Positions 17,599-26,906 are shown, counted from the first letter of the stretch. The stretch: 64,000 nt of DNA from HR10 sp964615335 (GCA_964615335.1 CAZTMT010000002.1:186001-250000); one strand, 5' to 3'. Notes: generated by a model from the letters alone, not told the origin. Made by a program: numbers and translations.

Positions 17599-18366
17599 TC
17601 ATGGCTCCTTCGATGCGCGCGCCTCATGCCCCTCCCAAACGCGCACCATCCCAAAGCCCTGGGCGTTCCGCTCCCCGAAACCCGCTTCGTAGCCCAGACG
17701 AATCAACTCCGGCGATCCGCTCACGCGGAATCGCATCATCCATCCTCGCACCGGCACGCCATTGACCCGCATCAATTTGGACTTCGGCGCATCCAGCCAC
17801 TCGAAATGAAGCTCTCCATCGGAGGCTTCGCCACACACCGCTTCCGATTTTCGCCTGAGATTTTCAGTGAGCACGCGGGCGAAGTCGGATTCTTCCGGCG
17901 AGAGGAATCTTTTCCGCAATCGCCCCGCGGCATCGCGCTCTCCTGTGGAGACGAGAATCGGCGAGAGGGTCGACAACGTCATCGCGTCCGTGAACGTCGG
18001 CGGAAGGACGACTCCGATCTGCCCGACCTGAAGCTTCGCCGGACCCAACGAGACCTCCGGCTGCGTCAGAAGACCCAGCGCGAGAGCCTCGATGAGGGAT
18101 TCCACAGGCGAGGCGACCCACCACCGAAGAGGGCCCTGCGTTCGCAACCCCTCGGGCGTTCTCCTGCAGCGCTCCGGATAGAGCAAAGAGAAGGTCACGA
18201 GCTTATAGCGCTTACCCCCTCCGGCGAATCCTGTGTCGTGCACGTCGCGGGCCAATCGAGGAATGCCGCGCTCCATCGCCCGATAGAAGAGGCCTCGCAG
18301 CCAATCGAGATAGTTCCAGGGCAAGAGGATCTCCGTGGGAGAGAAGAACTCCACGCTGATCCGCAT
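17599..18366 (-). CDS. cas6: CRISPR-associated endoribonuclease Cas6, orphan
   Basis: Cas6 cuts CRISPR precursor RNA within each repeat to release crRNAs. The protein has 255 residues and two ferredoxin-like halves. The N-terminal half shows the pattern of a catalytic Cas6: Tyr28, His43 (in VHDTGF) and Lys52 (GGGKRYKLVTFSLL), spaced like the Tyr-His-Lys set of Pyrococcus Cas6. The C-terminus has the glycine-rich loop GYEAGFGERNAQGFGMV. ATG 18366 is chosen over a start six codons upstream because an AGGGGGA site precedes it and Cas6 proteins open with a strand like MRISVEF. No array, cas1/cas2 or effector gene lies within the window, so the partner array must be elsewhere. Confidence 0.82.
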   Translation of the reverse strand: MRISVEFFSPTEILLPWNYLDWLRGLFYRAMERGIPRLARDVHDTGFAGGGKRYKLVTFSLLYPERCRRTPEGLRTQGPLRWWVASPVESLIEALALGLLTQPEVSLGPAKLQVGQIGVVLPPTFTDAMTLSTLSPILVSTGERDAAGRLRKRFLSPEESDFARVLTENLRRKSEAVCGEASDGELHFEWLDAPKSKLMRVNGVPVRGWMMRFRVSGSPELIRLGYEAGFGERNAQGFGMVRVWEGHEARASKEP

Positions 18367-18486
18367 ATCGCTTCCCCCTGCCACAGGCTCTCACGGGACG
18401 AGCTGCCCGCCCCTCCCGATTCGGATCTCTCCTCGCCCCTTTCCCCGAGATCCCGGGGCCTGAGCGTCCCCCTTCTCACGACGGCC

Positions 18487-18515
18487 AGCCTATCACAAGC
18501 GCTCCGGCTCCTCAA
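18487..18515 (-). promoter_or_regulatory. Weak candidate promoter of cas6
   Basis: On the minus strand, TTGAGG (18515-18510), a 17-bp spacer and TAGGCT (18492-18487). The 254-base gap before cas6 (18367-18620) otherwise shows no direct repeats that could be a CRISPR remnant. Read-through from the methyltransferase gene upstream is equally possible. Confidence 0.25.
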
Positions 18516-18620
18516 GGACGAATCGCGCGCCTTCTCAGCCTGGTGTTCCCCCAACGCTCGCTCTCGCCGGCACGCTTCGGCGCCCACAGGCGCAGGGGAT
18601 GGGGCGCGCCCGGACGTCCT

Positions 18621-19502
18621 TCACTCCTTCTTCGCCGAAGCTAAAAGGACATCGCTCAGACGAAGCGCCAGCGTCTTCTCCTCCCACCCCACGAAAGCGA
18701 TCCCTTTTCTGAGGAACCGTCCCACGAGAGCATGGGATCGCCTCACGCGATCGGCGAGCAATCCGAGGCTCACGATCCTCCGCGGATGCGTGAGTTCGAG
18801 CACGCGAAATCCGCTCTCTTGCAACAGCCGCGTCAGTGTGACGGGGGAGAAGAAGTAGTAGTGATCCGGAATGAACTGACGCCATCGTCGGCCCAGCAGG
18901 CGAAACCAAAACGAGGCGATGTTGGGCGTCTCGATGATGACCACACCACCGGGGCGCAAGAGGCGATGGATCTCACCAAGCGTGCGTCGCGGCGAATCCA
19001 GATGTTCGAGGACATGAAAGAGGACGACGACATCGAAGAAGGCCGGGGGATACGGCGCCTCCCCGAGAGTGCCGGGGAAGACGTTCACGTTCGGACGCTC
19101 TCGGGCCTGAGCGCTCGTCGTCGGATCGGGCTCAATCCCATAGGCGTGAAATCCCGCTCGCGCGGCCTGCTCCAGAAACGTGCCCTCAGCGCATCCGAGT
19201 TCCAGAAGCCGCCCGCGGGGGACGAAACGCTGCACCCAGCGCACGCGTTCGGCCATCACGCGCTCTCGAATCGGCCTCTCGCGCGCTTCGATCTGCTCAT
19301 CCACAAGATCGAGAGCCCTGACGCGCTCGGCCAGACGACGCGAGCGCTCAGGATCCCATGTCGAGAATGTGAAATCTTCCTTCCTCTGCCCCACGTAGAC
19401 GAGGCCGCACCGTCGGCACCGCACCAGCGGCCCATCCAGCCGCGCGCACGTCATGAGAAACTGCGCTTCTCTTCCCCCACAGAGATCGCAAGGGAGAAAC
19501 AT
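18621..19502 (-). CDS. SAM-dependent methyltransferase with N-terminal zinc ribbon
   Basis: Class I methyltransferase of 293 residues, substrate unknown. A four-cysteine ribbon lies at the N-terminus (CDLCGG and CRRCGLVY). The Rossmann core follows with motif I LLELGCAEGTFLE (about 98-110) and the typical HVLEHLDSPRRTL and LLRPGG.VIIETPN strings of the Methyltransf_23 group. Proteins of this layout often modify sugars, lipids or secondary metabolites; no such pathway is next to it. It ends 254 bases upstream of cas6, and no functional link can be claimed. Confidence 0.8.
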   Translation of the reverse strand: MFLPCDLCGGREAQFLMTCARLDGPLVRCRRCGLVYVGQRKEDFTFSTWDPERSRRLAERVRALDLVDEQIEARERPIRERVMAERVRWVQRFVPRGRLLELGCAEGTFLEQAARAGFHAYGIEPDPTTSAQARERPNVNVFPGTLGEAPYPPAFFDVVVLFHVLEHLDSPRRTLGEIHRLLRPGGVVIIETPNIASFWFRLLGRRWRQFIPDHYYFFSPVTLTRLLQESGFRVLELTHPRRIVSLGLLADRVRRSHALVGRFLRKGIAFVGWEEKTLALRLSDVLLASAKKE

Positions 19503-19603
19503 CTCGCCTTCGCTCCCTCTTCAGGCGCGCGCGCACTCGACACCAGGGTCTGCGAGGAACCCCAGAGATCGCCGCATGCCCGTTCCCACACGCGACGAGG
19601 AAT

Positions 19604-20917
19604 TCATGCTTCTTCCTCTCTGCTCCCGGAGAGAGGCAGTTCGCCCATAAGCGCGCGAATCTCCTCGCTCACCGCCTCGGGGAAGCAGAGCCGATCAATG
19701 TGAAACCGCCGCAGTCTGCGGATCGCCGGAGAGACTTCGGTGATCTCCCGAAGAGTGCGTCCCTCTCCGTCGGCTTCGACATAGATACGATTCTCCGGCC
19801 CCGATGTCTCCGGAGAGTAGGGGCCGAGATAGGGGACGTCGCTCGCCCGATCCTCGATCAGATAATAGCGCGGGTCGAATCCCGCCGCTTCGAGGATCTG
19901 ACGCGCGCGCTCAATGAGCTGACGCTTCTGCCCGGCATCAATGTGCAAATCCACGGATTTGAAAAAGCGACGATGCAGAAATCCGCGGGCCAGATCGCTC
20001 AGGATGGGGTCGGAGTCCCCCGTCCACCACTTGATGTGGAACATGACGTCGTAATCATCGAAAGCGAGATACTCCGCCGTCGAGAGCGCCTCGCGTCGCA
20101 AGATCTTCGCCATCACGGAGTCCGGGACAAGAGAGGCCAACTGCCCACGGGCCACAAGATCAATCGCCCGCCGGAAGATGGAGCGCAGCATGGCTTCGGC
20201 CGTCCGGAGATTCCGATGAAAGTAAACCTGGCGGAACATGTAATACCGCGCCTGCAGATACTCCTCGACGGCATAGAGACCTTTGGCCGCGACATAAAGG
20301 CACTCCTGCTCGGGAGAGATCTCCAGAGTATGGAGAATCCACTCCAGGTCGTAGAAGCCGTATTTGGCTCCGGTCATCAAGCTATCGCGCAGCAGGTAAT
20401 CGAAGCGATCCACGTCCATCTGACTGGAGACAAGCTGCGAGATGAACCGGGGCCGATAGGTGTGCTGCAGCACGGCGACGACCCTGTGGGGAAGCTCTCG
20501 ATCCCGCTCGCGCAACAGCCGATGAACCATCGTCCCTTCATCCAGGATGATCCGTGCTCCCCACTCTTCGTGTCGGTACCCGAGCACAGCCTCCATGACA
20601 TGAGAGAACGGTCCGTGTCCGATGTCATGCAACAGGGCCGCGCACATGGCCACCAGGCGCGTCTCGCGATCGATCGGATACCGGTGTCCGAGCTGGGTCA
20701 GAGCGCGCCGCATCAGATGCATGACGCCCAGCGAGTGCGAGAAGCGGCTGTGCTCGGCCCCCTGATAGGTGAAAAGAGCCAGTCCCAACTGCTTGATCCG
20801 GCGCAGGCGCTGGAACTCGGGGGTATCAATCAATCGGACGAGCAGCCGGTCATCCGGATCCGCCTCGTCGAGCGCGATGATATTATGTACGGGATCGCGA
20901 TAAATACGCTCGGCCAT
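19604..20917 (-). CDS. HD-domain phosphohydrolase (dGTPase/YwfO-like)
   Basis: Metal-dependent phosphohydrolase of 437 residues, related to dNTP triphosphohydrolases and SAMHD1-type enzymes; the true substrate is not known. The family's start IYRDPVHNII is followed by HSRFSHSLGVMHL and the metal-binding LLHDIGHGPFSH motif in the first third. The ATG at 20917 is chosen because the conserved sequence begins there; longer starts would overlap tsaD. It is 86 bases downstream of tsaD on the same strand and could be cotranscribed. Confidence 0.82.
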   Translation of the reverse strand: MAERIYRDPVHNIIALDEADPDDRLLVRLIDTPEFQRLRRIKQLGLALFTYQGAEHSRFSHSLGVMHLMRRALTQLGHRYPIDRETRLVAMCAALLHDIGHGPFSHVMEAVLGYRHEEWGARIILDEGTMVHRLLRERDRELPHRVVAVLQHTYRPRFISQLVSSQMDVDRFDYLLRDSLMTGAKYGFYDLEWILHTLEISPEQECLYVAAKGLYAVEEYLQARYYMFRQVYFHRNLRTAEAMLRSIFRRAIDLVARGQLASLVPDSVMAKILRREALSTAEYLAFDDYDVMFHIKWWTGDSDPILSDLARGFLHRRFFKSVDLHIDAGQKRQLIERARQILEAAGFDPRYYLIEDRASDVPYLGPYSPETSGPENRIYVEADGEGRTLREITEVSPAIRRLRRFHIDRLCFPEAVSEEIRALMGELPLSGSREEEA

Positions 20918-21003
20918 GACGTCGGCGAGCCTCCGATCGGGCACCCCAGTGAATCTTCGATTCGCTGGAGCCCCCTTGTGCTCGGGCGTTCTCTGAAAAC
21001 CTC

Positions 21004-22053
21004 TCACGCGCGGCGCGCCGGAGCCTCCTGCGCGTCCAGGCGCCATCCGGGCTCGGCCGTCAGATCCCATCCCGAACGTTCGCCCCGCAAGAGCTTCGGA
21101 TAAGCGGCCGCCGCGATCATCGCCGCATTGTCGGTCGTCAGAGGAGGGCTGGGAACATACACGGAGATGCCGGCCTCTCGCCCCAACTGAAAGGCCTGCT
21201 CGCGCAAAAGGCTATTACAGGCGACGCCTCCGGCCAGAATGAGCGTGCGCACCTCGTAAGACTGCATCGCGCGCCCCAGACGCTGCATCAGCGTGCGCAC
21301 GACCGTGTCTTGAAAACTCGCGAGAAGATCCAAAATCTGCGGCGGCACGTCCTCCCCCGGGCGCACGGGCTCAATCCCATGCTCCCGCACGTAGCGGACG
21401 ACGGCCGTCTTGAGCCCGCTGAAACTGAAATCGAAAGCATTTTCGCTCATCCTCGGGATCGTGAACCGAACGGCCCGGGGATCTCCGCGTCGCGCCAGAC
21501 GATCAATCACCGGTCCTCCCGGATACCCGAGTCCGAGCATCTTCGCGACCTTGTCGAAAGCTTCCCCGGCCGCATCATCCCGCGTTCGTCCGAGCAGGCG
21601 ATACCGCTCCGGCTCCGGCATCCAGAAGAGGCTCGTATCCCCTCCGGAGACAATGAGCGCCAGAGCCGGATACTGTACCGGAGGGTTCTCGAAGACGACC
21701 GAGAAGATGTGTCCCTCATGGTGATTCACGCCCAGGATCGGGCGCGAGAGGGCATAGGCCACGGACTTCGCATAGCAGATGCCGACCAGAAGCGAGCCGA
21801 TCAATCCGGGTCCCTGCGTCACCGCCAGGGCATCAATCTCCCGGAATGTGACGCGAGCCTGACGCAGCGCCTCCTGAACAACAGGGACAATATTCCGCAT
21901 GTGTTCGCGCGACGCCAGCTCCGGCACGATCCCCCCGTAGGGCTGGTGAACCGCATACTGCGTCGCCACAACGTTGGAGCGAACGACGCGCCCCTCTTCC
22001 ACAACCGCCGCCGCCGTCTCGTCACAGGAAGTCTCAATGCCCAGAATCAGCAT
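21004..22053 (-). CDS. tsaD: tRNA N6-adenosine threonylcarbamoyltransferase TsaD
   Basis: Transfers the threonylcarbamoyl group to A37 of tRNAs reading ANN codons, together with TsaB and TsaE. It has 349 residues in the ASKHA fold. The N-terminal LGIETSCDETAAAVV, the metal ligands in NHHEGH and the nucleotide-binding SGGDTSLF motif are all visible. The ATG at 22053 follows a GGAGG site and lies 13 bases after the mtnA stop, so the longer upstream frame is rejected. tRNA-Lys(UUU), one of its expected substrates, is in this window. Confidence 0.96.
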   Translation of the reverse strand: MLILGIETSCDETAAAVVEEGRVVRSNVVATQYAVHQPYGGIVPELASREHMRNIVPVVQEALRQARVTFREIDALAVTQGPGLIGSLLVGICYAKSVAYALSRPILGVNHHEGHIFSVVFENPPVQYPALALIVSGGDTSLFWMPEPERYRLLGRTRDDAAGEAFDKVAKMLGLGYPGGPVIDRLARRGDPRAVRFTIPRMSENAFDFSFSGLKTAVVRYVREHGIEPVRPGEDVPPQILDLLASFQDTVVRTLMQRLGRAMQSYEVRTLILAGGVACNSLLREQAFQLGREAGISVYVPSPPLTTDNAAMIAAAAYPKLLRGERSGWDLTAEPGWRLDAQEAPARRA

Positions 22054-22066
22054 CGTCCCGCCTCCT

Positions 22067-23173
22067 TCATGAGCGCTCCGAAGGAGCGTCTCGCTCCCCG
22101 GCCGGAGCACCTGTGACTTCGGGCTGCGCGGCCAAAGTGCGCAAGCTCTCTCGATAGGGAGGGCGCGCAATCCCTCGCTCCGTCACAATCGCCGTCACAT
22201 AGCGGTGGGGGGTCACGTCGAAAGCCGGATTCGCGACAGCGATCCCCTCCGGCGCGATCGGATGTCCCGCGATGTGCGTGACTTCGGTCGCCGCTCGCTC
22301 CTCAATGGGGATCTGGTCTCCCGACTCGATCGAAAGATCTAGTGTCGAGATGGGGGCGACGACGTAGAAAGGGATTCCGTGCTCCCGGGCGAGGATGGCG
22401 AGCGCATACGTCCCGATCTTATTGGCGACATCTCCATTGGCGGCGATGCGATCGGCTCCCACAAGCACACAATTCACCAGGCCGCGGGACATCACATATC
22501 CGGCCATGTTGTCCGTAATGAGCGTGGCCGGAATCCTGTCTTTGAGCAGCTCCCACGCCGTCAGGCGGGCCCCCTGAAGGAAAGGGCGCGTCTCATCCAC
22601 GTAGACGTGCACGCGCTTGCCCATGAGCACAGCCACGCGCACGACCCCCAGAGCTGTTCCCATCCCTCCGGCCGTCGCCAGAGCCCCCGTATTACAATGC
22701 GTGAGGACGTGCGCCGGATCGGGAAGCAAGGCCGCTCCATGACGCGCCATACGCTCGTTCGTCTCCAGGTCCTCCCGGTAGATGTCCTGCGCCTCGCGAA
22801 TGATCCACTCTCGGATGAGGGGAAGCGGAAGGTCTTGCTCCCGGGCTTGGGCCAGAGCGCGACGCATGCGCGCGATCGCCCAGAAAAGATTCACCGCCGT
22901 CGGACGGGCGCGCGCCATCAGCTCACAGAGCCGCTCGAACTCAGACTCCAGCTCCTGCACCGTGCGCGCGCCGGATCGTTTCACGCCGAGCGCCAGACCG
23001 AAAGCCGCTGTCACGCCGATGGCGGGGGCTCCGCGCACGACCATGTCGCGAATCGCCTGCGCCACATCTTCAGGCGTGCGGAGGAGCACGTAGACTTCTT
23101 CCCGAGGGAGCTTCCTCTGGTCAATCAGGCGAATCCCTTCGTCAGTCCACTCGACGGTCTTAATCATCGCCAC
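22067..23173 (-). CDS. mtnA: S-methyl-5-thioribose-1-phosphate isomerase
   Basis: Methionine-salvage enzyme that isomerises methylthioribose-1-phosphate to methylthioribulose-1-phosphate. It has 368 residues. The active-site cysteine (THCNTGALAT, about 160) and aspartate (VGADRIAANGD, about 240) are present, and RGAPAIGV.AAFG marks the substrate pocket. The other mtn genes are not nearby. It lies 13 bases before tsaD, which suggests translation of both from one message. The related eIF2B-type or ribose-bisphosphate isomerases are less likely, given the complete motif set. Confidence 0.93.
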   Translation of the reverse strand: MAMIKTVEWTDEGIRLIDQRKLPREEVYVLLRTPEDVAQAIRDMVVRGAPAIGVTAAFGLALGVKRSGARTVQELESEFERLCELMARARPTAVNLFWAIARMRRALAQAREQDLPLPLIREWIIREAQDIYREDLETNERMARHGAALLPDPAHVLTHCNTGALATAGGMGTALGVVRVAVLMGKRVHVYVDETRPFLQGARLTAWELLKDRIPATLITDNMAGYVMSRGLVNCVLVGADRIAANGDVANKIGTYALAILAREHGIPFYVVAPISTLDLSIESGDQIPIEERAATEVTHIAGHPIAPEGIAVANPAFDVTPHRYVTAIVTERGIARPPYRESLRTLAAQPEVTGAPAGERDAPSERS

Positions 23174-23311
23174 GACCTCGCTTCACAAGGGGAAATCTTA
23201 TTCGAAACGCGGAAACCCGCGCAACCGCATTCCCTTCAGCCTCTGAAGAACAGCCCGCTCAGCCGATTCGCGGCCTGTGGACCTCGGAGCGCACTGCAGG
23301 TCTTCTCCGGG

Positions 23312-24043
23312 TCACATGTCTCCCCAGAGGAACTGAATCACACTGAGCGCGACAAGCCCGGCTGTCTCCGTCCGCAAAATACGGGGCCCCAGAGAGAGAA
23401 GGATCGCCCCGACTCTCTGCGCCGCTTCCAGCTCGTCCTCGGCCCACCCCCCTTCGGGACCAACGAAGAGCACAAGCTCGCGCGGGGGGGAAGCCGACCA
23501 GCGCGCGGCGATCTCACGAAACGAAAGTCCCCCCCGCTCGGCGCAAAAGAGCATCGGCGTGCGGGTCTGCTCCAGAAGCTCTCGAACCGGTTGCGGCTCC
23601 TGGATCTGAACGAGCCGAGTGCGTCGCGACTGCTTGGCCGCTTCGCGCGCAATGCGCTGCCAGCGCTCCAGGCGCTTCGGAGAATAGGTGAAAGTCCCCG
23701 CATATTGCGTTCGCAAGGGGATGATCCGCCTGACCCCCAGCTCGGTCGCCTTCTGAACGATCAGGTCGAACTTCTCGCCCCGCGTGAGGGCCTGCGCCAG
23801 CGTCACACCCAGAGGCGATTCGACTCGCGGGATCTCGCATCGTCGGATCTGCACCCGCACACATCGCTCGCGCACATCCAGAACGACTCCCTCATACTCA
23901 ACGCCCGTCCCATCGAAGACCGAGACGAGCGCCCCCGACCGCAGCCGCAAGACGTCCCGCAGATGATGCGACTCCCCCTCATCGAGCCGGATCACGCCCT
24001 CACGAATGGCTTCCGGAGGAGCATAGAAGCGATGCGGGTTCAT
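23312..24043 (-). CDS. rsmE: 16S rRNA m3U1498 methyltransferase RsmE
   Basis: SPOUT methyltransferase that makes m3U at position 1498 of 16S rRNA. It has 243 residues: an N-terminal PUA-like domain (MNPHRFYAP start) and a C-terminal trefoil-knot domain with VGPEGGW.EDEL and LGPRILRTETA. ATG 24043 is preferred over an upstream in-frame start because the conserved sequence begins there. It overlaps the end of prmA by 44 bases, a common pairing of these two ribosome-modifying genes that implies coupled translation. Confidence 0.93.
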   Translation of the reverse strand: MNPHRFYAPPEAIREGVIRLDEGESHHLRDVLRLRSGALVSVFDGTGVEYEGVVLDVRERCVRVQIRRCEIPRVESPLGVTLAQALTRGEKFDLIVQKATELGVRRIIPLRTQYAGTFTYSPKRLERWQRIAREAAKQSRRTRLVQIQEPQPVRELLEQTRTPMLFCAERGGLSFREIAARWSASPPRELVLFVGPEGGWAEDELEAAQRVGAILLSLGPRILRTETAGLVALSVIQFLWGDM

Positions 24044-24893
24044 AGCGCGCGACGATCGTTCTCCACGGCCCTCCCCGCTTGACCTCAAGCGGGTGGAACG
24101 ATCTCATCCGGAGGGAGTCCAGGAAACCTCCTTCTTCCCCCTCCAGCAACCCCGAGAGAACGAGAATCCCTCCGCGCTCCAGGCGCGCGGGGAAAAGGGG
24201 AAGGAGCTTCATGAGCGCATCGGAGGTGAGATTAGCCAGAATCATCTCGAAGCGCTCCGCGAGCACACTCTCGAGCGTTCCGCAGAACAAGATGACGCGT
24301 TCCAGAACCCCATTGCGCGCGAAATTCTCGCGGGCGACCGCGCACGCTTCCGGATCAATATCCAGAGCGACGACGCGCGCCTCCGGACTATGGCGGGCTG
24401 CCGCGATCGCGAGAATGCCTGTCCCCGTCCCCACATCGAGCAGAGAGCGCCCCGTCCAATAGTCTTCGAGCGCCAGAAGACACTGCTGCGTCGTCTCATG
24501 CGTGCCCGTGCCGAAGGCCATCCCGGGGTCAATCACCAACAGGAGACGATCTCCCACCTCCGAGGGCCTCTCCCAGGAAGGGGCGATGAGGAATCGTCGC
24601 CCGACGGGAAGAGGTTTATACCCCTTCTTCCACTGACTCGCCCAATCCTGAGTCGGGATGCGCTCGACGTGGACCCGAATCGCCTCGGGGAATCCGGCCC
24701 GCCGCAGAGCCTGCGCGCACTCGCGCTCCCACCACGGGGCATCCTGCGGCCTGTCGAAATAAGCTCGAATCTCCACAGCCTCTCCCTGCTCTGAGAACGC
24801 CAGACCGCGCGTTCCCGCCCGCCAGAGCAGAGGGAAGAGGATCTCGCTCACTTCCTCTCTCACGGAGATGCGCACTTCCCAGAAATCGCTCAT
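24000..24893 (-). CDS. prmA: Ribosomal protein L11 methyltransferase PrmA
   Basis: Methylates lysines and the N-terminus of ribosomal protein L11. It has 297 residues: an N-terminal substrate-recognition domain starting with FWEVRISV, and a Rossmann domain with motif I LLDVGTGTGILAIAA and the catalytic-region ILANLTSDALM. It overlaps the start of rsmE and follows the TrkA-like gene after 51 bases. Confidence 0.94.
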   Translation of the reverse strand: MSDFWEVRISVREEVSEILFPLLWRAGTRGLAFSEQGEAVEIRAYFDRPQDAPWWERECAQALRRAGFPEAIRVHVERIPTQDWASQWKKGYKPLPVGRRFLIAPSWERPSEVGDRLLLVIDPGMAFGTGTHETTQQCLLALEDYWTGRSLLDVGTGTGILAIAAARHSPEARVVALDIDPEACAVARENFARNGVLERVILFCGTLESVLAERFEMILANLTSDALMKLLPLFPARLERGGILVLSGLLEGEEGGFLDSLRMRSFHPLEVKRGGPWRTIVARYEPASLLCSSGSHS

Positions 24894-24944
24894 CTCACCG
24901 GAAGGTCCTCTCGAAAATGTCTTCGTCAGGGCCCGGCGATCCTC

Positions 24945-26078
24945 TCATCCCATCAGGAGGCGGCGCAGCTCCGGCTCCCGCTCGCGCGTGACCAGAGCGA
25001 TCACCATATCGCCGGCCTCCAGGCGCGTCTCCCCTCGGGGGATGAGCGTCGTCCCGGCGCGCTCGATCGCGACGATATTGCACTCGGGGGGGAAGGCGAT
25101 ATCTCGCAAGGCCTTCCCCGCGACCGGACACGTCGCGCCGAGCGCATATTCGATGATCTGCATCCGCTCTCCGTGCAGATTGAGGAGCGTGCGAATAGGG
25201 ATGGTCGGCAGCTCGCGCTCGATGACCTGTTCGATGATGGCCGTCGAACTGACGGTCGCATCCACGCCCAAGCGACGCATGACGGGCTCATTCTTCGGGT
25301 TGCTCACGCGCGCGATCGTCTTGGGGACGCGGAAGACGCGCTTGGCGAGCTGACAGGCGATCAGGTTGTTCTCATCGCTGCCGGTGACCGCCACAAAGAC
25401 GCGCGCGCGACGCGCACCGGCCTCTTCGAGGACCGGCCCCAGCGTCCCATCGCCGAGAATGACCGGGCACTCCAGCTCCGCCCGAAGCTGAGTCGCATAG
25501 GCGATATCCCGCTCGATGAGAGCGACTTCATGCCCGCTGCCAAGGAGCGAGCGGACGAGATTGAGGCCCACTTTCCCCGCTCCCACGATGAGGATGAACT
25601 TGGACTCATCCACCTTCGGCCTGTCCGGGCACGCCTCGGGCGGGGGCGTCACCGTCGGCCGCGAAAAGGGGCGCGCCGCCAGCTCGTCCACCCGGTGCAT
25701 GATCGCTTCGACCGTATAGAGCGTCGGGCAGACCGTGATCAACTGTCCGTCATCGGTGACATCCCGATGACTTGGTTCGTAGACCCGAGCGATCGCACGC
25801 GGCACTTGAAAGATCAAGCGCGCGACCTGCGCGGCCATCAAATTCACATTGTCCTCGCGCGTGAGCGCGAGGAAAAGATCGGCGCTCCCGACGCCGGCGC
25901 GACGCTGTACGTCCACATCCGTCCCATCGCCCTGAACGAGCCTCACCGAGGAGAAATCCGCCGCGCCGCGCAACCGAACGGCCTCTTTGTCAATGAGAAT
26001 CACCTCATGGCCGCGCTCCAGAAGTTGCGCGACGGCGCGACGCCCCACACGTCCGTATCCGACGACGACGACCTTCAT
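24945..26078 (-). CDS. TrkA-like potassium-uptake regulatory protein
   Basis: Cytoplasmic NAD-binding regulator of ion channels or transporters, 377 residues. Two TrkA-N (RCK) Rossmann domains are present, each with a GxGxxG loop (GYGRVGRRAV at about 7; GAGKVGLNLV at about 168), and one C-terminal TrkA-C domain (about 300-377). The TrkA-C copy expected after the first Rossmann domain is replaced by a short linker, so it is shorter than classical TrkA (about 450). No TrkH/KtrB pore gene is present; instead it lies 35 bases after a universal stress gene and near an APC permease, which suggests that it may regulate that permease. Confidence 0.85.
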   Translation of the reverse strand: MKVVVVGYGRVGRRAVAQLLERGHEVILIDKEAVRLRGAADFSSVRLVQGDGTDVDVQRRAGVGSADLFLALTREDNVNLMAAQVARLIFQVPRAIARVYEPSHRDVTDDGQLITVCPTLYTVEAIMHRVDELAARPFSRPTVTPPPEACPDRPKVDESKFILIVGAGKVGLNLVRSLLGSGHEVALIERDIAYATQLRAELECPVILGDGTLGPVLEEAGARRARVFVAVTGSDENNLIACQLAKRVFRVPKTIARVSNPKNEPVMRRLGVDATVSSTAIIEQVIERELPTIPIRTLLNLHGERMQIIEYALGATCPVAGKALRDIAFPPECNIVAIERAGTTLIPRGETRLEAGDMVIALVTREREPELRRLLMG

Positions 26079-26113
26079 CCCTCTCTTCCTCCGCCAAGAG
26101 ATTCGCGCTCCCC

Positions 26114-26689
26114 TCAGGCCCCCCTCTCGGGCACCAGGTCAATGATCACCTCGACGCCCGCTCGACGAAGGATCGTCTCGATCCCTCGACTGAAAGAGTC
26201 CCCGGCCGCGACGCGCCGGGGATTCAGCCCGATGACAACCAGATCCGCATCGTAATCCGCAACGACGCTCACGATCCCATGACCCACATCACGATCGCGC
26301 CGAACGACGGGAACGGGCTTCAAGTTATGCAGCTTCACCAGTTCGACGGCCCGTTCCAGCGCCTCGCGCGCCTGTCGTTCTTCCCGATCAAGCGGCGTAT
26401 TGAGAGGAAGCGAAAGGGGGACCTCGATCACATAGGTCAGGATGAGCTCCGCCTGCTGCTCCTGTCCGAGCCGACAGGCCAGCTCGACGGCGCGATCACT
26501 ATACCCTGTCCCCTTCACCGGAACGAGAATGCGCTTGAGGGCGCTCACCCCGCGATAGGCGCGCGCGACGGCCGGACCGATCGGCGCCGGCGGATGCAAC
26601 ATCCACCAGAGCATCCCCCCGAGAGCGCCGAGGAAGATCGCGGCCAGGATCGCCCCCAGGATGGAGACGTGCACTTCACTTGCGGACAT
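26114..26689 (-). CDS. Membrane-anchored universal stress protein
   Basis: UspA-fold protein of 191 residues with an N-terminal hydrophobic helix (about residues 7-32) that the soluble family lacks. The Usp domain covers about 50-188 and begins KRILVPVKGTGYSDRA; near the end it has DLVVIGLNPR, but the classical GxxGxxG-S/T nucleotide loop is degenerate (AAGDSFSRGIETILRRA). The ATG at 26689 overlaps the end of the small membrane protein gene by 14 bases. Its place between an APC permease and a TrkA-like gene suggests a role in controlling transport at the membrane. Confidence 0.78.
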   Translation of the reverse strand: MSASEVHVSILGAILAAIFLGALGGMLWWMLHPPAPIGPAVARAYRGVSALKRILVPVKGTGYSDRAVELACRLGQEQQAELILTYVIEVPLSLPLNTPLDREERQAREALERAVELVKLHNLKPVPVVRRDRDVGHGIVSVVADYDADLVVIGLNPRRVAAGDSFSRGIETILRRAGVEVIIDLVPERGA

Positions 26690-26906
26690 GCGCGCGTCCC
26701 TCCGACTGCCGACGGAGAAGATACCAAAGGGCCCAGCCCACGCGGTAGGCCCCCAAAGCCACAAATCCTCCTCCCACGATCACGACCATCTCGCCCCCTC
26801 CCCGAAGCAGTCCGCGCACGAGAATGATCACACCCAGGATCACGAAAAGGAACGCATACGCGATCCGCACGAACTCGCCGGGCGAGAGGCCCCGCGGCGA
26901 TTCCAT
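26676..26906 (-). CDS. Small two-helix membrane protein, unknown function
   Basis: A 76-residue protein with two hydrophobic stretches (about 14-32 and 38-60) and basic ends. I do not recognise the family. The ATG at 26906 lies 7 bases after the permease stop codon; an alternative start at 26939 would add 11 residues and overlap the permease gene. The gene overlaps the universal stress gene that follows, so it belongs to the permease, stress-protein, TrkA run and may be an accessory subunit. Confidence 0.6.
   Translation of the reverse strand: MESPRGLSPGEFVRIAYAFLFVILGVIILVRGLLRGGGEMVVIVGGGFVALGAYRVGWALWYLLRRQSEGRAHVRK

Noticed and set aside
17342..18620. A CRISPR array or remnant around cas6
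   Set aside because: I looked through both flanking gaps (17342-17598 and 18367-18620) and found no spaced direct repeat of 25 bases or more.
19604..21070. A longer start for the HD phosphohydrolase overlapping tsaD
   Set aside because: The extra 51 residues are Arg/Gly/Pro-rich and unlike the family; conserved sequence begins at 20917.
22054..23311. SAM riboswitch before mtnA, or a cobalamin riboswitch before the MetE-like genes
   Set aside because: The 138-base gap upstream of mtnA has no riboswitch-like helices, and the MetE pair has no gap at all because it overlaps proS.
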